The position numbers and the translations under genes are program-made. A stretch of 64,000 nucleotides of DNA from positions 3,906,001 to 3,970,000 of the forward strand of contig CAXXPD010000003.1 of assembly GCA_963666415.2 (NCBI GenBank). Reading direction: 5' to 3'. Under the pieces are notes generated by a model. The model was not told where the DNA came from. It did no database searches and saw nothing but the letters and a program-made list of their open reading frames with translations. Shown piece by piece: positions 48,617 through 58,299 of this stretch (positions within the stretch are counted from its first letter, which is position 1; every line of letters begins with the position of its first letter). Source of the stretch: Bin87 sp963666415 (GTDB lineage Bacteria > Chloroflexota > Dehalococcoidia > Lucifugimonadales > UBA3495).

Positions 48617-50005
48617 AATCGATTCTGAAGGCCATGGCGCTTGGATTGGCAATCCTCGCATTGACCGCCTGCGTTGGGATGCCATCTGCCGGCGCTCCTA
48701 CCGCAGCACCTGCTCCACTGCCCGCCGGCTCGGGCACACCGGAATCTGCCTCCGGATCCTACAGGCTTGACCTGGGATCCGACGTGGTGGTCGCCTTCGT
48801 GGAAGGATTGACACCGGAGATGTCGGAGAAAGTTGCCTACGTTACTCACGTCCCCTCCGGCTCTCAAGCAATTCTGGACGGAAACGGCGAGATGGTGCAT
48901 CGACACGACGGACGGCCAGACGGCCCGGACCGTTTGGACGCAAATCTTCAACGACGGGGACGCCATGGCCCGCATCCTCGTGGGCCTCACGAACGGCGAG
49001 GACGCCAAGCCCCAACCGCACACCATCAGCTGGGTTCCCATGGTGAAGTTCGACGGCATCCGTTACCTGAGGCGGTGGGGCCTGATCGGGAAAATAACTC
49101 GCGCAGACATCGACGATCTCACTACGGAGCACCCGGGCTCAGAGCTTTACCGGGTTGCCTTCAGGGGCGACGGATATGCGAGACCTTGGTATCGCTATCA
49201 GGACGGCGACGCGACGTTCCTGAATTCCGGAACGCCTGTCTATGCAGTCAAGGGCTACTCGTCGAAGTTCCGATTGGCGACGTTGGAGCAAGGCAAGGCG
49301 ACGTTATATGAAGCCGACACGAACCCGTTTGCCAAGACCGGCGAGGACCTGCTGGACATTCGGGGCAAGGTGACGGCCATCGACATTGCCGAAGACGATG
49401 ACGAAAACACGCTCCTGGCCACCACAGATGACGGTCCTACGATCGCACGGTTCGTTGACATGGCGCTCGATGCGCCCGTCAATCAAAACGACCGCGACCG
49501 ACGCTGACCGCGCTACTTTCTCCGCTTTCGCCTGGCCGACGGAACCTCGATTGTCCGGGTATTCCAACCGGAGACGGGAGAGATCTCCCGGGGCATCATG
49601 GCGGATCCCGAGGCGGCATCCATCGTGGCCGACGCGGTGTAAACCAAGCAGGGACAAGAGGACCTGTTGACGGCTGAAGAGGCGAAGGCCGAGGGTTTGG
49701 CCCAGGCCAGGATCGCCGGTCTGGTCGGCGAGCCGACGAGCACGTTCGCCACGTTGACCAATCTGCAGGAGTATACGGAAACCTCCACACACGGAACGGG
49801 AATGTTGGGTTCCGACGCGGCCAGTGTTGGCTGGCATCCGGACAGGAAAGTCTGGGTGATAGCGTTCCGAGGCAAGGTGAAATTGACGTTGCCCAGTTCC
49901 GGCGGCGCGACGTACGACAACATCACCCTGGCGCTGGACGCACGTACCGGGGAAGTCATAGGAGTCGATGCATACCCTGACGGCGAAACGATACCATATA
50001 AATGA
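48613..50005 (+). pseudogene. Decayed lipoprotein gene with one frameshift and two in-frame stops
   Basis: ATG 48613 starts a signal peptide with lipobox LTACVG (Cys 20), then a Pro/Ala-rich linker. The frame shifts by one near 48890 and continues with ARTVWTQIFNDGD and later blocks to a TGA at 49505-49507. The same frame resumes (RYFLRFRLADGTSIVRVFQP) to a TAA at 49640-49642, then again (EEAKAEGLAQARIAGLVGEP) to 50005. The final block ends with an ALDARTGEVIGVDAYPDG pattern. About 460 codons in all. It was a secreted lipoprotein of unknown role. Confidence 0.65.
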
Positions 50006-50378
50006 TCCCCGAGCTGGCCGCGTTGATCAACACCGTCTCAAAATGATTCGCACACTGAAACTTTCCCCTGCGCCACAGCCCAGCCCACAGTCAAACCGTC
50101 CGCCACTACGGTGCGCAACCGAACGCCGCTGTAAGTGGCGTTGTCGACGTGTGCTTCGAAGTACTCCTGGGAACGGCCTAAAGATCCAATCCAAACGGCG
50201 ATGCGAGGTTATTGAAGGTCGGTCTCACCAGTGTGCGGCTCCGGACGTCGCGGCCCATGGGATAATCTCGCCATGGATCGCTTTGACAGCATGGTTTGTT
50301 GACGGACACAAGTTCGTTGGCCAACTTGCTCCTTGCGCCGTGTGCTGTTGAAGAGCAGTAGTCTGAGGGGATTGGAAG
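50006..50378. other. Intergenic, no gene seen
   Basis: These 373 bases lie between the decayed lipoprotein gene and the next lipoprotein. No frame with a plausible start and ribosome-binding site, and no strong hairpin, was noticed. A G-rich leader (GAGGGGATTGGAAG) at the end serves the next gene. Confidence 0.5.
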
Positions 50379-51707
50379 GTGGACAGCATCGGAAGCTTGG
50401 CGCCGTACGATATGGCAGACACTTCGGAATTCTTCTGGTGGCCCGGTCGCTTCCGGTTAGGCGGTCTTCGGCTGGTCGCCCTTATTTTCCTGATGATAGT
50501 GGTGGCCGGCTGTGGTGACGGCCAAGCACCCGACCACGCGGCTGCAAAGATAGCCCCGAGTACCGGCGCATCGCCGGCCGGCGGCGCGCAAGCATCAACG
50601 GTGATTTTCCCGCGGCATGACGCACCGCTCGGGACGGACAGACGCGGAGAGTACTTCGCCGCGCAACTGATCCTGAGGGAAGGATGTCTTCGGGCGGAAG
50701 TTTCCCCGAACCATGACGCCAATGATCCAGGATCCTGGTTGCTCATCTGGCCAAACGGGTTCACGTTTGAGACAGAGCCTGGGACGGTGCGGATAGTGGA
50801 CGAACTTGGTCGGGTCGTTGCGCACGTCGGCGACCATATCCGCCTCAGCCGCGCCGCCCTCACCCTTCAGCAAGCCACAGAGCGGGAGTTGGTAAGGGGA
50901 CTGTCGGAGGATTGCGCAGACCCCTATTTCCTGGTGGGCGACGAAGTGAGCGCCTTCGATCCCAGGAACGAGGCAACTGAACTGCGGTTGTCAGACCCGG
51001 ACGTCGTGTTTTTCAGGGAAAAGACTGTGATCGCGCGACATCAGACGTTGCTGCAAGCGTCAGGCGTAGGAGAGTTGGTTCTGGACGGGCAGTGCCTTCG
51101 CCTGAATAACAGCCTCACCAGATCGCACTGGCCCACGATAATCTGGCCTGCCGGGTTCACCCCTCACGTCCATCAGGGTGTGGTGCAAATTCGAAACGGC
51201 GCGGGCCGCGTCATAGCCCAAGTTGGGGATGAAATCGCCGGCGGTGGGGGCTATTTCGACCGGGGCAGCGGAGATTGTTCAGGACCGGTGTGGCGGGCCA
51301 ACGAGATGAAAACCCTGCCGGACGTCGAGGTCTATTTCCCCAAGCAGGATGGAGCGCTTGCGCCAGAGGAGGGCACGGAGCTTTTCGTTGGGAAGCTGGT
51401 CCTGTTTGAGAAATGCCTGCAGGTTGCGGACGACGTCATTCGGGTCAGAGATCGCACCTACGCTGGGATATCCCCGCTGATCATCTGGCCACACGACTTC
51501 ACTCTGATCATGGTAGATGGTGTCGTCGGGATAGCCGACGCGAACGGAAGCGTCGTCGCTCGTGTGGGAGATGAGGTCGAGTTCGACTCCTGGATCCTCA
51601 CCTATCCAGAGGCCATGGAGCATGGCGGACTTGCGGAGATAACGCCGGCATGCTCGGGACCCTATTGGGCGATAGGCGAGGAATTCGCCGTTGTTCCCGC
51701 CCGGTAA
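50379..51707 (+). CDS. Lipoprotein with three internal repeats
   Basis: This 442-residue protein uses a GTG start at 50379, which follows a GAGGGG leader. The signal segment LRLVALIFLMIVVAGCGDG has a lipobox with Cys near 46. The mature part repeats three times, at about residues 70-195, 205-315 and 320-440. Each unit has a pattern like WLLIWPNGFTFETEPGTVRI, then GRVVAHVGDHI, then CxxPY or CSGPxW and GDEV. The paired cysteines in each unit may form disulfides. It is probably anchored outside the cytoplasmic membrane. The function is unknown and the gene is intact. Confidence 0.75.
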   Translation: MDSIGSLAPYDMADTSEFFWWPGRFRLGGLRLVALIFLMIVVAGCGDGQAPDHAAAKIAPSTGASPAGGAQASTVIFPRHDAPLGTDRRGEYFAAQLILREGCLRAEVSPNHDANDPGSWLLIWPNGFTFETEPGTVRIVDELGRVVAHVGDHIRLSRAALTLQQATERELVRGLSEDCADPYFLVGDEVSAFDPRNEATELRLSDPDVVFFREKTVIARHQTLLQASGVGELVLDGQCLRLNNSLTRSHWPTIIWPAGFTPHVHQGVVQIRNGAGRVIAQVGDEIAGGGGYFDRGSGDCSGPVWRANEMKTLPDVEVYFPKQDGALAPEEGTELFVGKLVLFEKCLQVADDVIRVRDRTYAGISPLIIWPHDFTLIMVDGVVGIADANGSVVARVGDEVEFDSWILTYPEAMEHGGLAEITPACSGPYWAIGEEFAVVPAR

Positions 51708-51893
51708 GCTTGCTCCGGAGTCGGTGGTGCCCAATATTGAGGAGGCCATGCCCGGCATCCTGCCCATCGTCGCTTCCACGAAATATCTTTGGTGGAAGCC
51801 CTGATCAGACATCCGCTGTGGCGGCTCAAGAGGGCTAACCGGCGCCGCAGTAGCGAACATACGGCAGCGCCGGACAGGGACAGCAGGCATGGC

Positions 51894-52550
51894 CTATTCG
51901 GAGGGCGTCGACGTCGCGATGTCCTCCTTCGTCATCTCGAAGGGCGCGTCGGATCCCTCGACAGTTTCCAACCCCTCGGCTTCCATCATGTTCTTGTACC
52001 GGTCAGTGGCAATGAAGGTGAGACGTCCAGCAGCATCCAGCTGCGCAACTCCCGGCTCGCCTGGACGCGTCCAGAGAATATCTCCATATTGGGGCGGGTA
52101 ACCCTCTGGCTTCGGCCCGCCGTCCAAAAACAAGACGTAATCTTCTTCTGCAGTCAAATCAAGTACGTCGTACGTGTAGGACTTGGACCTGCCGCCAGAC
52201 AACGCGGTCTTGTACCCAACGGACGTTACGACGTGCATGATGCCGCCAGAATCGCCATCTCCCCTCAATGCTTCTATTATCTGGAAGCGGCGGAATCTCT
52301 CCGTAACCGAGCCAACGACCGTTCCGTCATCCGCAGTAACGGTCGGGATCTCACGAATCTCCTCATCCAGGTACGTCGCCACCAAAATCCGTTCGGAAGC
52401 GGCAAGCAGCGAACGGGCGTCACGATAATCGACCCATGAGCCCGAGGTTCCTTTGGCCGGGAATAAACCGCAACCCGCAAATACTCCGCTCGACAAAGCG
52501 AGGAACAACACCGGAACCAGGACGTGCAGCGTCAACTTTCCTTTGTTCAC
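51894..52550 (-). CDS. Lipoprotein of unknown function
   Basis: GTG 52550 is preferred because GGGAG lies 10 bases upstream, and because it places the signal peptide LHVLVPVLFLALSSGVFAGCG at the N-terminus (218 residues). The mature protein has a beta-rich look, with RILVATYLDEEIREIPTV, RFRRFQIIEALRGDGD and YDVLDLTAEEDYVLFLDGG. This resembles small exported proteins that carry a binding beta-barrel. No catalytic motif is seen. It is leftward, downstream of the serpin gene by about 300 bases. Confidence 0.65.
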   Translation of the reverse strand: MNKGKLTLHVLVPVLFLALSSGVFAGCGLFPAKGTSGSWVDYRDARSLLAASERILVATYLDEEIREIPTVTADDGTVVGSVTERFRRFQIIEALRGDGDSGGIMHVVTSVGYKTALSGGRSKSYTYDVLDLTAEEDYVLFLDGGPKPEGYPPQYGDILWTRPGEPGVAQLDAAGRLTFIATDRYKNMMEAEGLETVEGSDAPFEMTKEDIATSTPSE

Positions 52551-52846
52551 TGCTGATCTCCCACCGTAATTTGTTGTAGTGGACGCAGCGAAACGAATGA
52601 ACATGCTGGACATTTGCCTTGCATGTTAATTTTCAGATTGATTAGGGCAGGTCATGAGGAAGCGCCCTCTGAGGAGGCGCTCAACAGTCGCCGCGCCAAT
52701 GAGCTACGGGAGCGCTTCACCAAAGCCTTCGAGAGCGAGTTTCCCTTCGCGCCATAATGCCCGGACACCCAGGCAGGCAACCTGTTGTCAGGTATTCGGT
52801 ATCCTCAACCCACCAATCGGGTCGTATTCTTCCTGGTCTGCTTCCC

Positions 52847-54226
52847 TCAGTTGTTTCGATCCGGGTCGGGATTTGACATGCGGCCCAGGAACAGGACCGT
52901 GCCGGTGCCGGTGTCACGGATAAGGAAAATGAAGGGCCGGTCGACCGTCACCGCGATGGTTTCGTCGCCGAAGCCTGCTAAAAGCATGCTCACCCCGGTG
53001 GCGGCCGCCGCCTCGGTTCCCTCTTCGTCTACCGAAACGAACGCCTTGTGGACTATTTCGGAAATCCACAGGTCCCTGGAGCCGGTCATGCCTGAAAAAT
53101 CGGCTCTGCCGTCGAAGGCGTCGGGCATCCCCATACCGGCCAAAGTGTCAGCCAGGCTGAACTCCGACTCGAACTCGAACAAGGGCATCGTAAGGGTGAC
53201 GGCGTCGATCTCAATGCCATCCATGATTCGGTCGAACACATCGGAGTTCAGCGAGTCTTCGAATGCTCCCAGCGTGCCCTCGTCGGGCAGCAAGATCGTC
53301 ATGGACATGTCGCCCCAGGAATACGGCACATCGACCACCTGGTATCCGTCGCCCCTGGCGTAGAGGTAGCCATTGGTCTCCGTCATCATCGGAACCCTCA
53401 CCGTACTGCCTCCCGCCAGATGAAACGGACGCACCTCAGTATCCCTCTGGCTGAAGGGCCAGAGCCACGAGGCGTTGAAATAGATGGCGTTGGTGAGCAC
53501 CAAGCGGGTGGTACCGTCTAAAGACCCTGGCGGCAAAAGGTCCGTGACCTTGTCCGCGGTTTCTTCAGCGACCCAGTCGTTGATCCTGATGCGAGACTCA
53601 TCCGGCGCGCCCGCGAAGTCAGAAACCATCATCCCGGCCCCGTAGTTTTCGGCCAGCACGTCGAGAAAATCCGGCAGGAAATGATAGCCGTGCTGACCCC
53701 AGACCGCGTTGGCGATGTTCAAGCGGAAATACTGACCGGCTTCACCCTCGTTGTTGGTCGTGCCCCGTGGTGCCTGGCCCCTCGAGGCCAGGGTTCGATC
53801 CAGGGCGTTGAATGCGGGATGAAGGCTGCTTTGGGGAAGCCTGTAGTGAAGCGTGTCCGCCATCTGGCGCAGCGTCTCGCCCCTGGCTCCGGCGGAGGTC
53901 ATGGCGAGGGTTTGGGAGATACTGAAAGGAGAGTAGAACAGGTTGCCTTCGCCATCTCCGAGAGCGCGGTACAGGTCGAAGGCGAAGGCATTGTTTCCCC
54001 GCACCAGCTCGGCCAGGTCGGCTGATCCCACGGATGAGAAAGACCGGTCTTTGTCCGAACGCAGTTCCTCCACCGCCGTTGGAGATGGAAGAACGGGAGT
54101 CGTGAAGTCAGCCGCAGTGGGCGCCTGCGTCGCCGAGGGAACTGCCGGCGGGAGTTCCTGCCCGCAACCTGCAAAGCCCGCGAACAGGAGCAAAGCCGTC
54201 ACCACCGACCAGATCCGGAGCTTCAT
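52847..54226 (-). CDS. Lipoprotein serpin (serine protease inhibitor)
   Basis: Serpins trap target proteases by inserting a cleaved reactive loop. The protein has 459 residues from ATG 54226. The signal peptide ends in lipobox AGFAGCG (Cys 21), followed by a Pro/Thr-rich linker and a full serpin fold: NLFYSPFSISQTLAM, LVLTNAIYFNASW, and the C-terminal DRPFIFLIRDTGTGTVLFLGRM. The hinge EEGTEAAAAT near 401-410 has the small residues needed for loop insertion, so an inhibitory serpin is likely. Counting from the hinge puts P1 near Ala/Leu, which would suit elastase-like proteases. The start overlaps the preceding gene's stop (ATGA). Confidence 0.92.
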   Translation of the reverse strand: MKLRIWSVVTALLLFAGFAGCGQELPPAVPSATQAPTAADFTTPVLPSPTAVEELRSDKDRSFSSVGSADLAELVRGNNAFAFDLYRALGDGEGNLFYSPFSISQTLAMTSAGARGETLRQMADTLHYRLPQSSLHPAFNALDRTLASRGQAPRGTTNNEGEAGQYFRLNIANAVWGQHGYHFLPDFLDVLAENYGAGMMVSDFAGAPDESRIRINDWVAEETADKVTDLLPPGSLDGTTRLVLTNAIYFNASWLWPFSQRDTEVRPFHLAGGSTVRVPMMTETNGYLYARGDGYQVVDVPYSWGDMSMTILLPDEGTLGAFEDSLNSDVFDRIMDGIEIDAVTLTMPLFEFESEFSLADTLAGMGMPDAFDGRADFSGMTGSRDLWISEIVHKAFVSVDEEGTEAAAATGVSMLLAGFGDETIAVTVDRPFIFLIRDTGTGTVLFLGRMSNPDPDRNN

Positions 54227-54654
54227 TCCGGACTGTCCCGCTGGCGCAGGTTCCGCGTAAACCGCATCGCGAACTGCATGGCCATTGAGCTGAAGGACAA
54301 CAAGGAGGTAGTGGCGAATTTCGTTGTCAGGATTATCGCCGCCACCTTCACCGCGTACAGCATGGTCCAACCCAGGGTGACGTTCCCGGACAGGTCCGGC
54401 ACGCAGGTGAACGTATACCGGTTGGGTTCATCGGGCACCGGAACCACACCCCCGGTGTCAACCATATTGGCTAGGGCCACCACCGCCAATGCCCCCATGG
54501 CGGAGCCAATCGCCAGACCCCTCAGTTTCTGGACCCAGCCGCGTGACCGACTCACGGCCAATCCGGTCGCCGGGCCGGTGAGCAGCGCGATGGCAAAAAA
54601 GGAGTAAAAAGCCAATAGCTTGATCTCATTGACCGCACATAGAGTGAGCATCAT
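54223..54654 (-). CDS. Small membrane protein coupled to the serpin gene
   Basis: This 143-residue protein has about three hydrophobic spans (LLAFYSFFAIALLTGPATGL, LAIGSAMGALAVVALANMV, MLYAVKVAAIILTTKFATTS). The stop overlaps the serpin ATG by ATGA, so the two are translated together. No family is recognised. The loop between spans has a VPVPDEPNRYTFTCVPD segment that may face outside. The role with the serpin is unknown. Confidence 0.6.
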   Translation of the reverse strand: MMLTLCAVNEIKLLAFYSFFAIALLTGPATGLAVSRSRGWVQKLRGLAIGSAMGALAVVALANMVDTGGVVPVPDEPNRYTFTCVPDLSGNVTLGWTMLYAVKVAAIILTTKFATTSLLSFSSMAMQFAMRFTRNLRQRDSPE

Positions 54655-54847
54655 CGCTGTAGCCAGTCCATTGCCTCAGGAAAACCACCGAGCGCGCGGA
54701 GGACATTGATCCGCGAAAGACGCATCATGGTGGTACTCCCACCCAGGATACCGGACGCTGCCGCCGGAGACATGCTCAAAGTTGGGCGTAGCGGTAGATG
54801 TTGCCAATCGCCCGTACAGCCGGAAACTGTCCTTGCTCTCGACAGTT

Positions 54848-55709
54848 TCACTGTAGCCTCCGATCTTCGCACTGTACTCCCTGGATCCACCACCGTCTCC
54901 ACCCGCCAATTCCCCGATCGGTCGGCCGGAAAGAGACCACCGCCGCCAGCAAAATGCTTTCAATCAGGGCAATCCAGATGAACGATCCCGTTCCCCAAAC
55001 AACCATTGCCGCACCCTGGTAGAGTGAGCCCAACGAACTGCCCAACACGCCCAGCACGGCTATGGCCAGAGCAAGCTTCGCGAAATGCCGCTTGGGCAGA
55101 AGATCCGCCACCAGCACCCAGGGGAGGCTGATCAGGCCGCCCCCGGACCAACGACAGGAGCAGCGCGCCTCCGACCGGGTCGTCCGACAGCCAAACCCAT
55201 GCCGCTGCCGGCAGAGAAAGCACCGCCAGAGCTATGAGCAGCCAGCGTACCGAAAAGAAGTCGGCCGCCACGCCCCAAACCAGGGCGCCGATTCTTCCAG
55301 CCAGGCCCAGGGCTTGGTACCAGGCATAATAGTCGGCGCCAACCACCGCTGCTGCCGCCGCCGTGACCCACCCGAGATGTAATGAACCCGCGGCAATGAT
55401 CGTGGCCGCCACCAGGTAGACGGCACCGGCCGAGGCGAAGCGGGCCTTGACGCCCGGGACTGCGACGGCCTCCCGGAGCGTCGGGCCTGGCTGGTACGTA
55501 CCCGTGAACCATCGGGGGAGAAATATGTAGAGGAATATCCCGCCGGTCAGGACCAGTGCAACCCCGAACCACTCGAAGGGAATGCCAAAGTCCCAGTTGC
55601 GAATTACTCCGGCTCCCAAATTAGCCCAGAACACCAGGCTGAGGGCGCCAATGAGTGTTCCCCTGAACCGAGCGTAGCCCTTCACGACAATTGCGTAGAA
55701 GACCCGCAT
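54848..55709 (-). pseudogene. C-terminal half of an MFS transporter, frameshifted and truncated
   Basis: About six membrane spans are present in two frames. The first frame holds LIGALSLVFWANLGAGVI, VALVLTGGIFLYIFLP and AGRIGALVWGVAADFFSVRW. The last, with GDD-type loop and small-residue spacing, is like MFS TM7-TM8. A one-base break near 55135 leads to LISLPWVLVADLLPKRHFAKL and two more spans. The N-terminal half is missing. The ATG at 55709 lies exactly at the edge of the neighbouring integrase-like element, so the start is an accident of the insertion. Confidence 0.65.
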
Positions 55710-55767
55710 TGCCTCAACAAAACCGTTACCCAACGCGATTGGTTGCCTCAAATAAAATGTTACCCAA
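55709..55767 (+). repeat. Two direct copies of the left terminal repeat
   Basis: TTGCCTCAACAAAACCGTTACC and TTGCCTCAAATAAAATGTTACC-type units begin at 55709 and 55743, 34 bases apart, and both end in CCCAA. Only one matching copy is at the right end. Repeated transposase sites at one end are usual for Mu-, Tn7- and IS21-like elements. Confidence 0.7.
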
Positions 55768-55806
55768 AATCGGGGAGGCGATCGCGTGGGAGGAGGCATC
55801 AGCAAG

Positions 55807-57337
55807 ATGGCAAAACAGGAATTGCTGGCGACGATCCGAGACCGTTACCGAGCTTCATCCAAGAAGGACAAGGGCCGGATTCTGGACGAGTTCATCGCGG
55901 TGACCGGCCACCATGCGCAAGCATGGCATCAGGTTGCTGGGGCAGTCCGGCGACGATGGAGAGCAGCAGCCGGCGGTAAAAAAGGGCCGACGCATCTACG
56001 ACGAGGCGGTCCGCCAGGCGCTGATCGTGGTCTGGGAAGCCGCTGACCGGATCTGCGGCAAGCGGCTGAAGGCGGCATTGCCCCATCTGGTGGAGTCCAT
56101 GGAGCGCCATGGTCACCTGGATCTGGACCCTGGGGTGCGTCAACGACTGCTGGCGGCCAGCGCCGCCACCCTGGACCGGCTGCTCCAGCCGATCAGGACG
56201 CCGGCGAGCCGCAAGCTCCGACGCAGGAGGCGGCAGTCGCCGGGCCGCAATATTCCGGTACAGACCTTCGCCGATTGGAATGCGCCGCCACCAGGATTCC
56301 TGGAGATTGACCTGGTGGTCCACCACGGCGGCTCCTGGTGGGGTTCCATGATCCACAGCCTGGTGGCCACCGATATCTGCACCGGCTGGACCGAGGCCGT
56401 GCCACTGCTGGCCCGGGAGCAATCCCTGGTAGTGGCAGGACTGGAGGCCATCGGGCGACAGTTGCCCTTCCCAGTCAAAGGCATCGACTCGGACAACGAC
56501 AGCGTATTCATCAACGCTACTCTCACCAAGTACTGCGCCGAGCGGAGCATCGAGTTCACCCGTTCGCGGCCCTACCGCAAGAACGACCAGGCCTGGATCG
56601 AGCAGAAGAACGGCGCGGTGGTCCGCCACTTCGTCGGTCACGACCGCTACTCCGGCGCGGTAGCCGGACAAACCATGGCCCACCTGTACGGGGCGGTGCG
56701 ACGGTACGTGAACTACTTCCAGCCGTCGTTCAAGTTGGTGGAGAAAACTCGGCACGGCTCCAGGGTCGTCAAGCGGTACAGCCCGCCAGCCACGCCCTGC
56801 GATCGGCTGATACAGCATGACGCGGTCAGCGTGGAGATGAAGGCGGCGCTGAGTGAATATCGGGTCCAGTTAGACCCGGTGGCGCTGCTGCACGCCATTA
56901 GGGAAGCCCAGTCGGCCCTGGCCGCGGTTACGTCTCCCGCAATCCGGCCCACTCCCAGCGGCGAGAGCCTGGAACAGTTCCTGGCCAAGTTGCCCGACTG
57001 GTGGCGGCAGGATGCAGCGCATACCGCACGGGAGCGGCGGGTGCAACCGCCCCGCACCTGGCGAACTCGGCCCGACCCTTTCGAGGGAGTGTGGTGCGAC
57101 GTGCTGGGCTGGTTGCAGGAAGACCCTGACGCCAGTGCGGTGGTATTGCTGGGCCGACTGCAAGAGGCCGAACCGGATCGTTTCAGCCGGGCTCACCTGC
57201 GGACGCTGCAGCGCAGGGTGCAGCAGTGGCGCGGCATCATGGCCAAAAAGCTGGTCTACGCCACGGCTGGTGAGCCCATGGCGGGACCCGCTGCAATGCC
57301 GGAATTAGCGCTGGTCGGGAGGGACCCCAGGTGCTAA
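55807..57337 (+). pseudogene. Integrase-catalytic-domain transposase with an N-terminal frame break
   Basis: ATG 55807 starts MAKQELLATIRDRY. The frame breaks near 55912 (VTGHH then RKHGIRLLG in the next frame) and runs on to 57337. The catalytic core has PGFLEIDLVVHHGG, KGIDSDNDSVFIN and RKNDQAWIEQKNG, giving D, D and E of an rve-type integrase domain. The C-terminal part is a beta-barrel-like DNA-contact region. An internal ATG at 55913 could yield most of the protein, including the whole catalytic domain. The IS family is probably IS21-like or unclassified. Confidence 0.75.
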
Positions 57338-57507
57338 AGTTTCGGTAACATTTCTCAATGAGGCAACAGGAACCGGCAAATATAGTTGACGCGGGACACT
57401 TGGCACAATTCCCAGACTGACCCGGGTGGGTGAGGCCGGCGGGACCCTTCGTCTACCATGACGAGGCGACTCGCGCACCACCCAACGCATCGGAACAAAG
57501 AGACCCA

Positions 57508-58299
57508 ATGAAGTTGCGCCCGATTTCCTTTCAATGGTCCAACCTGCTGATTTGCTCGTGGGCTGTAGAACCCAACGCAATCATGCCTCTACTTACTCCC
57601 GGCCTGATTCCGCACTGCTGGTACGGCAGCGCTTACGTCAGCCTCGTGGGTCTGACGGTATCGGATCACCGGTGCGCCGGCGTGGTACTGCACCCGAGGA
57701 ACTTCCGGCAGGTGAACATTCGCAGTTATGTAGAGCCTGCGCAAGGCGGGCCGCCCGGCGTGCTGTTCATCAGACAGTTCATCGCACACCGCCTGACCGC
57801 TATGGCCGCTCGAGTACTCTGGCGCGAACCGTTTCGTAAGCTGGCGATTGCGGCCGACAACTCCTGCACATGGGATGAGGTGGAATACCGATGGCCCAAC
57901 GGACACATGAAGGCCACGGCGTCTGAGCTATGGAGATCGCCGGAGCCGGACAGCCTGGACGAGTTCCTTACGGCGCGCCAATGGGCCTACCAGCCGCGGC
58001 GAAACCCGCGGCGCTACGCAGCGGAACGGGAACCATGGCTGCTGAATGCCCCGTATGAGTACGATGTGGAATGCGACTTCGCGGCACTCACACAAGGACT
58101 GATGCCGAATCCAGACCGCCCGCCCGACTCGGTGCTGCTGGCCGACGGCGGCCCCGTGCGAATTACGATATCGGAGTGGATAAAGCCGATGCAGCCACAA
58201 AGGGACAAGCGGTGGACCAGCGCCCGCGACGGTCCGGGACGTAACAGTTCAGAGTTGCGGGGAAATGAGCAGTTGACGGCAGGCGGCGAGAGGATTTAG
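57508..58299 (+). CDS. DUF2071 (YqjF-like) protein with tail altered by IS66
   Basis: ATG 57508 begins MKLRPISFQWSNLLICSWAV, typical of DUF2071, followed by VSLVGLTVSDHRCAGVV, FRQVNIRSYVE and PGVLFIRQFIAHRL blocks. IS66 inserted at the very end. Rejoining the target repeat gives GGA CCA TGA, so the native protein had 245 residues. Now the last residue is replaced by 19 element-derived codons (263 residues). The fold should be kept, so the protein may still work. Its biochemical role is not known. Confidence 0.8.
   Translation: MKLRPISFQWSNLLICSWAVEPNAIMPLLTPGLIPHCWYGSAYVSLVGLTVSDHRCAGVVLHPRNFRQVNIRSYVEPAQGGPPGVLFIRQFIAHRLTAMAARVLWREPFRKLAIAADNSCTWDEVEYRWPNGHMKATASELWRSPEPDSLDEFLTARQWAYQPRRNPRRYAAEREPWLLNAPYEYDVECDFAALTQGLMPNPDRPPDSVLLADGGPVRITISEWIKPMQPQRDKRWTSARDGPGRNSSELRGNEQLTAGGERI

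Larger units (their letters stand above)
55709..57366 (+). mobile_element. Insertion element with integrase-type (DDE) transposase
   Basis: The right end (57359-57366, TGAGGCAA) and the left end (TTGCCTCAA) form an inverted repeat that continues inward to ATGTTACC. On the left the repeat occurs twice. No convincing target duplication was seen, only CA on each side. The element truncates an MFS gene on its left. Confidence 0.65.

Noticed and set aside
48040..49311. 423-codon rightward frame covering the lipoprotein start
   Set aside because: Only the part after ATG 48613 has a signal peptide; the first part and the end are read in non-coding frames.
37600..49507. UGA read as tryptophan or another sense codon
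   Set aside because: In-frame TGA appears in the integrase (at a Trp position), the winged-helix remnant and a lipoprotein, but intact genes here end in TGA and use TGATG or ATGA couplings, and all three affected genes have other damage.
52623..52757. 44-codon rightward frame ending RERFTKAFESEFPFAP
   Set aside because: It looks protein-like at its end but has no ribosome-binding site and overlaps the promoter region of a leftward gene; it may be a tail fragment of a lost gene.
55709..57366. Firm IS-family assignment for the integrase-like element
   Set aside because: DDE residues are clear but the ends and lack of a partner ATPase fit neither IS21 nor IS481 well.
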